From contig JAJCYJ010000682.1 in the NCBI GenBank assembly GCA_029262975.1, positions 1 to 12,133 on the forward strand: a stretch of 12,133 nucleotides of DNA. Direction: 5' to 3'. Below the pieces are notes generated by a model, which ran no database searches, was not told the DNA's origin, and saw nothing but the letters and a program-made list of their open reading frames with translations. Position 1 is the first letter of the stretch; each line of letters starts with the position of its first letter. The translations under genes and the position numbers were made by a program. The DNA is from Saprospiraceae bacterium (GTDB taxonomy: Bacteria; Bacteroidota; Bacteroidia; Chitinophagales; Saprospiraceae). Below, one piece after another: positions 7,237-12,133 of the stretch.

Positions 7237-9003
7237 TTATGTCAGTGCCTCTTCTTCCGCAAACTGCATATCGTACATTTCACGATATTTACCTTGCTCA
7301 TTTTGCATTAGTGATTGATGATTTCCAAATTCAATTACCCTCCCTTTATCCATCACCATGATATAATCTGCATTTCTAATCGTAGAAAGTCTGTGGGCGA
7401 TAATAATGGAGCTTCGCCGTTCAATCAATTTTTCGATCGCATACTGTATCACTTCCTCTGTCTCGGTATCTATCGAAGATGTAGCTTCATCAAGAATTAA
7501 AATATCTGGATTAACCACAAGTGCTCTAACAAAAGAGATCAATTGTCTTTGCCCCATGGACAAATTGGACCCTCTTTCCATGATTTCATAATCATAGCCA
7601 TTGGGTAGCGCTTCGATAAATCGATCCGCTCCGATAGTCTTGGCCGCATCGAACACCACCTTGGTAGGGATGGATGGGTCCTTTAGCGTAATATTCTCCA
7701 TTACTGTACCCTGAAATAGAAATACATCTTGCAATACCACTGCCATATGCTTTCTCAGGTCGTTCAGGTCGAGTGTTTTTATGTCCTTATAATCGATAGA
7801 AATTGAGCCCCCTTCTATTTCATAAAATCTTGCTAATACGTTAATAATGGTCGTTTTACCAGATCCAGTACTACCGACAATAGCTAAAGTTTTACGAGCT
7901 TCCAATACGAAGCTGATATTATTGAGTATCCGGTTTTTATCGTCATACGAGAAGTCAACATCTTTAAATTCAATCCGGCCTTCAAAGTTTTCAATCTTCT
8001 GATATCCATTATTTGAGATGACCTCCCTTCTGTCTAATTCAACAAAAACCCGATCCGCTGCAACCATTCCCATTTGCAGCGTATTAAATTTATCTGCGAT
8101 CATTCGAACAGGGCGATACAATAGATTTATATACCAGGGAAAAGCAAGTAAAGCCCCAAGACTTACTTGATCCTGGATGACATAAGTTGCACCCAGATAG
8201 ACCAGTATGGCCAGTGTGAAATAGTTGATAATTTCTACGACAGGAAAGAAGATGGCATAGTAGGTAATAGCATCCAGGTTAGCCTGAGTATAACCACGAT
8301 TAATTTTTTTAAACTTGGCCATCTCCTGGTCTTCGGCATTGAATATTTGAATAATATGCATTCCCGTTATCCGCTCCTGGAGAAAGGCATTCATATTGGA
8401 TAATTCTTTGCGCACCTTTTCGAATGCAACCTTAACTTTCTCTTTAAATATATAGGCTGAAATGATAAGCAATGGAAATACAGCAAGGACTAATAAGGTC
8501 AACCTCCAACTGGTAAAGAACATGATACCGACCACCGCAAAAATTCCTAACAAATCTGCTGACATGGTGATCAGCCCCTGGGTAAAAACAGTATTAATTG
8601 TCTCTACGTCATTGATCGTTCTTGTGGTTACCCTGCCGATAGGAGTCTGATCAAAATATCTAAGCCTTAGAGAAGTTATATGATTAAAGACATTTTTCCT
8701 TAGATCGCGTATAACGGACTGACCCAGTAATGAGGAATAGTAAATCATTAAATATCTCAGCACAACTGTCCCAATAACAACAATCAAAAAGACAATTGAC
8801 ATCTTGTAAAGGCCAGGAAGATCGTTGATTAAAATATAGTCGTCAACCATTACTGAAATGAGAAACGGGCGTAGCATTGATACCGGCGCCAGGAGTATGG
8901 CCAGGACGATCGTTAATGAAAATAACATCTTATAAGGAGTTGCCAGATTGATAATTCTGGCAAGTAAACTAAAATCAAACTTTTTCTTTTTTTTATCCCT
9001 CAT
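7237..9003 (-). CDS. ABC exporter, fused transmembrane and ATPase domains (MsbA/MdlB-like half transporter)
   Basis: A 588-aa type IV exporter subunit. The membrane domain (about 25-320) begins after a basic stretch RDKKKKK and has six predicted helices. The ATPase domain (about 343-588) has Walker A GSTGSGKTT (377-385), Q-loop Gln425, signature LSMGQ (481-485) instead of LSGGQ, Walker B ILILDE (501-506) with catalytic Glu506, and H-loop His537. All catalytic residues are intact, so it should hydrolyse ATP as a homodimer or with a partner encoded elsewhere. Substrates of this group include lipids, glycolipids, peptides and drugs; nothing in the sequence decides which. The glycosyltransferase downstream on the same strand makes a lipid or glycan substrate conceivable, but an 87-bp gap with a possible operator separates this gene from that pair. 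The start is the ATG at 9003. Confidence 0.93.
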   Translation of the reverse strand: MRDKKKKKFDFSLLARIINLATPYKMLFSLTIVLAILLAPVSMLRPFLISVMVDDYILINDLPGLYKMSIVFLIVVIGTVVLRYLMIYYSSLLGQSVIRDLRKNVFNHITSLRLRYFDQTPIGRVTTRTINDVETINTVFTQGLITMSADLLGIFAVVGIMFFTSWRLTLLVLAVFPLLIISAYIFKEKVKVAFEKVRKELSNMNAFLQERITGMHIIQIFNAEDQEMAKFKKINRGYTQANLDAITYYAIFFPVVEIINYFTLAILVYLGATYVIQDQVSLGALLAFPWYINLLYRPVRMIADKFNTLQMGMVAADRVFVELDRREVISNNGYQKIENFEGRIEFKDVDFSYDDKNRILNNISFVLEARKTLAIVGSTGSGKTTIINVLARFYEIEGGSISIDYKDIKTLDLNDLRKHMAVVLQDVFLFQGTVMENITLKDPSIPTKVVFDAAKTIGADRFIEALPNGYDYEIMERGSNLSMGQRQLISFVRALVVNPDILILDEATSSIDTETEEVIQYAIEKLIERRSSIIIAHRLSTIRNADYIMVMDKGRVIEFGNHQSLMQNEQGKYREMYDMQFAEEEALT

Positions 9004-9302
9004 AAGAAGTGCTCAAAGATAGCATAAGTCTCTAATGTATATTTTATAGGATCCCCACTCTTATCTCTTGTAATCTGAGGGATGTAACCCTTAGTAACAA
9101 TAAATAATTGGTGAATATGTTCGTGCCGCATCTATGATTTTATCGTATTTCTATGAGTTTGGGCGCAGCCTTTATCCTTAGTCTATAGGTTCTTACAGAA
9201 ATACCCTCATAAATATGTCGCCAAAGCTCACATTTTGTTGAGACTCAATCCCCATTTAAAAGACTACGGTCAAATTCATTCATAATAGATAACTTCGGGC
9301 GC
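9004..9302. other. Gene-free stretch between divergent genes
   Basis: About 300 bp between the ABC exporter (leftward) and the nucleotidyltransferase (rightward). It holds the exporter's -7 box, a weak imperfect hairpin (CTGAGGG/CCCTTAG, 9075-9094) without a T run, and a one-mismatch promoter box just before the nucleotidyltransferase. I see no convincing small gene, RNA gene or repeat. Confidence 0.6.
9014..9021 (-). promoter_or_regulatory. -7 promoter box of the ABC exporter
   Basis: On the minus strand TATCTTTG matches TAnnTTTG exactly and ends 10 bases before the exporter ATG, predicting a 5' leader of only a few nucleotides. No clear -33 TTTG is seen at the right distance. Confidence 0.5.
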
Positions 9303-9920
9303 ATGACTGAATTATCTATTTCTGCTATTTTATGCGCGGCCGGACAATCTGTAAGAATGGGTGAAAACAATAAGCTTTTATTAAAGATTGGGGACCTATC
9401 TATGATTGCACATATGATTAAAGAACTCGTGTCCAGTAATATAACAGAAATCATAGTTGTATTAGGTCATCAACAACATTTGATAAGAAAGGAAATTGGT
9501 CCGCATCTAAATAAGATAAAAATAGTCCTGAATGACGAATTTGAAAAAGGGCAGACTTCTTCGATTCAGACCGGAATCCGCCACATTAATACTTCATGTG
9601 ATGCCATCATGATATGTCTCTCTGATATGCCATTACTTCGCGCGCACCACTATAATCAGATGATTGGGCATTTTATACAAAATCACAGACCGGGTCATGT
9701 TGATATCACGCGACCCGTGTGTGGTGTGCAGCCGGGGCACCCTGTCCTTTTAGATCGTTGTATGATCCCTGAATTGTTGTCGTGTAAAGAGCAATACGGA
9801 TGCAGATCGGTAATTCAAAAGCATCGAGAAAAAATGAGTATATATAAATCTTGCGATACTGCATTTTTTACAGATATCGATTCTCCAGAGGACATGAGCG
9901 CCACGCTCTTATTGAAATAA
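9303..9920 (+). CDS. MobA/MocA-like nucleotidyltransferase (molybdenum cofactor cytidylyltransferase family)
   Basis: A 205-aa GT-A-fold nucleotidyltransferase. The nucleotide-binding signature is ILCAAGQSVRMGENNKLLL (9-27), with Arg18 and Lys24 expected to contact the triphosphate. LSDMP (106-110) supplies the Mg2+-binding Asp108, GVQPGHPVLL (141-150) matches the Q/R-P-G-H-P motif of MocA-type enzymes, and DIDSPEDM (191-198) is the usual C-terminal acidic motif. MocA transfers CMP to molybdopterin for xanthine-dehydrogenase-type enzymes, but no molybdoenzyme or cofactor gene is nearby, so the substrate is a family-level inference. The start is the ATG at 9303. The box TAACTTCG at 9290-9297 differs from TAnnTTTG by one base and would give a near-leaderless transcript. 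The next gene follows after 60 bp on the same strand. Confidence 0.82.
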   Translation: MTELSISAILCAAGQSVRMGENNKLLLKIGDLSMIAHMIKELVSSNITEIIVVLGHQQHLIRKEIGPHLNKIKIVLNDEFEKGQTSSIQTGIRHINTSCDAIMICLSDMPLLRAHHYNQMIGHFIQNHRPGHVDITRPVCGVQPGHPVLLDRCMIPELLSCKEQYGCRSVIQKHREKMSIYKSCDTAFFTDIDSPEDMSATLLLK

Positions 9921-9980
9921 TAAATCAGTTCATATTATTATCCAACATTTTCCGTTGTATTTCAGTCTATTCAAAATAAT

Positions 9981-10370
9981 ATGAGATTAATTAAGAGTAC
10001 TATAATTCTGTGTTTTATATCCTTAATGGTCAGTTGTGCCTCAGACGTTGTTGAACCAGCCGAAGGATGTGATCTTATGGAAGCGACTTATGAAACAAAT
10101 GTGAAAAACATTATCGATCAGACTTGTGCATATAGTGGTTGTCATGATGGTGCTGGAGGAATCGGGCCTGGCAATTATAAATCCTACCAAGGTCTTCTGC
10201 AGGATTTGCAAAGCGGATCGCTCGGTTCACGTGTGCTAACGAGAAAGAATAATCCTTCACTTGGCATGCCACCAGACAAATCAGTATATCCTCAGTCTCA
10301 ACAGGATTCTTTGAGTGCAATCCAATTAGAAATAATAACTTGCTGGCTGCAGGGAGGATTCCCGGAATAA
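9981..10370 (+). CDS. Small lipoprotein, c-type cytochrome-like with CX4CH haem motif
   Basis: A 129-aa exported protein. Residues 1-18 form a signal peptide ending in LMVSC, so Cys19 is the likely lipidated residue and the protein should sit in a membrane facing the periplasm. CAYSGCH (49-55) is a CX4CH haem-attachment motif in place of the usual CXXCH, and GMPP with Met96 supplies a plausible second iron ligand, as in cytochromes c. YETNVKNIIDQTC before the motif and IITCWLQGGFPE at the end resemble planctomycete-type cytochrome domains common in Bacteroidota lipoproteins. Cys30 and Cys121 could pair in a disulfide. A role as a small electron carrier or binding domain is inferred; haem attachment is not certain. 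It lies 13 bp ahead of the dehydrogenase and probably shares its transcript. Confidence 0.78.
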   Translation: MRLIKSTIILCFISLMVSCASDVVEPAEGCDLMEATYETNVKNIIDQTCAYSGCHDGAGGIGPGNYKSYQGLLQDLQSGSLGSRVLTRKNNPSLGMPPDKSVYPQSQQDSLSAIQLEIITCWLQGGFPE

Positions 10371-10383
10371 CAAAATTGATATT

Positions 10384-11100
10384 ATGAGTGTTAAAGATAA
10401 AGTTGTCTTAATCACCGGTGGCACCAAAGGAATTGGACTTGGCATCGCTGAATGTATCGTAAAAGAAGGGGGGAAAGTTATAATTTCCGGGAGATCGCAG
10501 GACACAACAACGCATATCGCAGAAAGACTCAATACGATAAATAATGATTGTGCCATAGGCATCGCAGCTGATGTGCGCAAGTTGGAAGATCAAAGAATGG
10601 CCGTTAAGGCTGCAGTTCAAAAATGGGGAAGACTTGATGTTGCTATCGCAAATGCAGGTGTAGGGCATTTTGCATCTATTGAAGATCTGACACCACAGCA
10701 GTGGAATGAAGTAATAGATATCAATGTTACAGGACCCTTTTATACAATAAAATCAAGTCTCGAGGAGCTCAAGAAAAGTCGTGGTTATTTTATCACCATT
10801 GCCAGTCTCGCTGGAACCAATTTTTTTGCCAACGGAGCGGCTTATAACGCCAGCAAATTTGGTTTAGTAGGATTTACCCAAGCTGTTATGCTTGATCTTA
10901 GAAAACATGGCATTAAAGTCTCGACAATTATGCCTGGTTCAGTGGCTACATATTTTAATAACCACATTCCGTCAGCGGAAGATAGTTGGAAAATTCAACC
11001 AGAGGATATAGGCCGAATAGTTGTAGATCTACTTAATATGCCTCCACGCACGCTGCCGAGTAAAATAGAAGTAAGACCAAGTATTCCCGGTGGTAAATGA
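10384..11100 (+). CDS. Short-chain dehydrogenase/reductase (classical SDR, FabG-like)
   Basis: A 238-aa NAD(P)-dependent oxidoreductase of the classical SDR type. It has the cofactor motif TGGTKGIG (11-18), Asp63 of the AADV adenine-contact motif, NAG (90-92), and the catalytic tetrad Asn114, Ser141, Tyr154 and Lys158 (YNASK), followed by PG at 184-185. Arg37 after the second strand (SGRS) favours NADPH, so the enzyme probably works as a carbonyl reductase. The substrate cannot be read from sequence; 3-oxoacyl-ACP reductase is only one option. The start is the ATG at 10384, 13 bp after the lipoprotein stop. Its last 11 bases overlap the start of the methyltransferase gene. Confidence 0.92.
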   Translation: MSVKDKVVLITGGTKGIGLGIAECIVKEGGKVIISGRSQDTTTHIAERLNTINNDCAIGIAADVRKLEDQRMAVKAAVQKWGRLDVAIANAGVGHFASIEDLTPQQWNEVIDINVTGPFYTIKSSLEELKKSRGYFITIASLAGTNFFANGAAYNASKFGLVGFTQAVMLDLRKHGIKVSTIMPGSVATYFNNHIPSAEDSWKIQPEDIGRIVVDLLNMPPRTLPSKIEVRPSIPGGK

Positions 11101-11689
11101 GCTGCATAGTGAACCCTTTTGGTCAGAAAAGTGGAAGACTGGCACGACTCCGTGGGATATCGGATATATATCCACACCTTTAAAAGAATACTTTGATCAG
11201 TTAAATAACAAGAGTCAAAAAATCTTGATTCCCGGTGCTGGAAATTCATATGAAGCTGAATACTTACACAAGAACCACTTTACGAATGTGTATATCGTTG
11301 ATATTGCCGAGGCCCCTCTGATAGCATTCAAAAAGCGCATTCCTGATTTTCCTGAAGACCACATACTTCATATCGATTTTTTTGATTTAGAGATGCAATT
11401 TGATTTGATAATCGAACAAACCTTTTTTTGTTCGCTTCATCCTTCTCTTCGCGAGATGTATGTATTAAAAATTTTCAATTTACTCAAGGATAATGGAAAG
11501 CTCATAGGCCTTTTGTTCAAGTTTCCTTTTTCAACAAATGGGCCCCCTTTTGGTGGAAACAAAGAAAAATATCTGTCCCTATTCCGCACTCAATTTAACA
11601 TTCTAATCATGGAGGATTCTTATAATTCAATTAAACCGAGAATTGGAACGGAACTATTTTTCAAGTTGGAAAAAACTCTGTCAACATAA
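11090..11689 (+). CDS. SAM-dependent methyltransferase, thiopurine S-methyltransferase (TPMT) family
   Basis: A 199-aa class I methyltransferase. FWSEKWKTGTTPWDIG (10-25) is the N-terminal signature of TPMT-family enzymes. ILIPGAGNSYEAEYL (45-59) is the SAM-binding motif I, Asp71 ends strand 2, DLIIEQTFFCSL (105-116) is the motif IV region, and PPFGG (152-156) is a conserved family element. Bacterial relatives methylate thiols or selenium and tellurium compounds, but the substrate here is unknown. The start is GTG at 11090: an in-frame stop at 11072 limits the upstream choice, and the ATG at 11097 is in another frame. The gene therefore overlaps the dehydrogenase by 11 bp, implying translational coupling. 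It ends 6 bp from the stop of the convergent dehydratase gene. Confidence 0.86.
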   Translation: MVNELHSEPFWSEKWKTGTTPWDIGYISTPLKEYFDQLNNKSQKILIPGAGNSYEAEYLHKNHFTNVYIVDIAEAPLIAFKKRIPDFPEDHILHIDFFDLEMQFDLIIEQTFFCSLHPSLREMYVLKIFNLLKDNGKLIGLLFKFPFSTNGPPFGGNKEKYLSLFRTQFNILIMEDSYNSIKPRIGTELFFKLEKTLST

Positions 11690-11695
11690 ATTGTT

Positions 11696-12133
11696 CTAGA
11701 AGGGCAGATGCTCAAGACTGACATTCCCACCAGTAATAATTAAGCCGACCTTCTTATTTTTAAATTTATCCGGTTTCGTTAGCACTGCTGCCAAAGTTGT
11801 GGCACTTGAAGGTTCAATAATTATTTTCATACGCTCCCAGACAAGTCGCATTGCTCTAATTATCATTTCTTCTTCTACTCTTATAATTTCGTCGATTATA
11901 GATTGAATTATCGGAAAATTCTTGTCGCCCAGTTGTGTCCTAAGTCCGTCGGCTATCGTCATCGGATTCACAGAAGGTATTATCTTGCCAGCAACCAGAG
12001 ATCTGTATGCGTCATCTGCATTAGCAGGTTCTGCACCTACAATAGCAGTATTGGGTGAAAGATAGTGCCCTGCAAGACAAGCCCCCGCACCGACTCCACC
12101 TCCTCCAATTGGACTAATAATAAAATCCAATCC
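11696..12133 (-). CDS. Serine-racemase-like serine/threonine dehydratase (PLP, fold type II), C-terminal part
   Basis: The last 145 residues of a PLP enzyme normally near 320 aa; the amino half with the Schiff-base lysine lies past the right edge. SPIGGGGVGAG at residues 7-17 of the fragment is the phosphate-binding glycine loop. AEPANADDAYRS (34-45) matches the Mg2+ site of serine racemase (EPSNADD in the human enzyme; here Glu35, Ala39 and Asp41). TIADGL, LVWERMK and IIEPSSATTLAA are also shared with serine racemase and catabolic threonine dehydratase. The protein ends at GGNVSLEHLPF, so it lacks the ACT domain of biosynthetic IlvA. Likely activity is deamination of serine or threonine to keto acids; 3-hydroxyaspartate dehydratase or racemase activity is also possible. 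Confidence 0.9.
   Translation of the reverse strand, partial: GLDFIISPIGGGGVGAGACLAGHYLSPNTAIVGAEPANADDAYRSLVAGKIIPSVNPMTIADGLRTQLGDKNFPIIQSIIDEIIRVEEEMIIRAMRLVWERMKIIIEPSSATTLAAVLTKPDKFKNKKVGLIITGGNVSLEHLPF

Noticed and set aside
5557..9003. The exporter, membrane protein and glycosyltransferase as a polysaccharide biosynthesis cluster
   Set aside because: Only one glycosyltransferase is present, with no flippase, polymerase or nucleotide-sugar genes, so a dedicated glycan locus is not supported.
9075..9094. Hairpin CTGAGGG/CCCTTAG between the divergent genes
   Set aside because: Short, with one G-T pair, no T run, and no gene ending next to it, so neither a terminator nor an RNA element is supported.
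9153..9188. Tiny open frame (11 codons) in the gap upstream of the nucleotidyltransferase
   Set aside because: Too short, without a promoter box at the right distance or any recognisable feature; probably chance.

Overview
The window reads as ordinary chromosomal DNA from a member of the Bacteroidota, possibly close to Saprospiria; the exact lineage cannot be fixed from sequence alone. The evidence is AT-rich, densely packed genes with no Shine-Dalgarno motifs at the starts, several upstream boxes of the Bacteroidota promoter form TAnnTTTG, and a typical protein set: a K+-dependent membrane pyrophosphatase, a tail-specific protease with the TSP N-terminal domain, and a lipoprotein with a CX4CH haem motif. 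I saw no tRNA, rRNA, CRISPR array, insertion sequence or phage gene.

Layout. (1) 1-2952, minus strand: a promoter, the pyrophosphate-energised ion pump hppA, a hairpin terminator, then the 5' part of a Prc/Tsp-type protease that runs off the left edge. (2) 3095-5556, plus strand: a metal-uptake operon with a DtxR/MntR-type repressor behind a perfect 16-bp palindromic operator, a TroA-like metal-binding protein and an ABC ATPase. The membrane permease that normally completes this transporter is absent, and the binding protein carries an unusual C-terminal membrane anchor. (3) 5557-9021, minus strand: an ABC exporter (TMD-NBD half transporter), a small three-helix membrane protein and a family 2 glycosyltransferase. 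The stop codon of the glycosyltransferase directly abuts the stop codon of the metal ABC ATPase. (4) 9004-9302: a gene-free stretch between divergent genes. (5) 9303-11689, plus strand: a MobA/MocA-like nucleotidyltransferase, a small cytochrome-like lipoprotein, a short-chain dehydrogenase and a TPMT-family methyltransferase, the last two overlapping. (6) 11696-12133, minus strand: the C-terminal half of a serine-racemase-like serine/threonine dehydratase, cut by the right edge.

The strongest regulatory signal is the palindrome TTTAGATTAATCTAAA in front of the metal regulator and a second near-identical copy (12 bases in a row the same) at 7198-7211, upstream of the small membrane protein and glycosyltransferase. 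If both are bound by the regulator encoded here, metal status would control that membrane/glycosyltransferase pair as well as the uptake system. No clearly new defence or mobile system is visible. The most unusual features are the permease-less metal operon, the membrane-anchored binding protein and the second operator copy.
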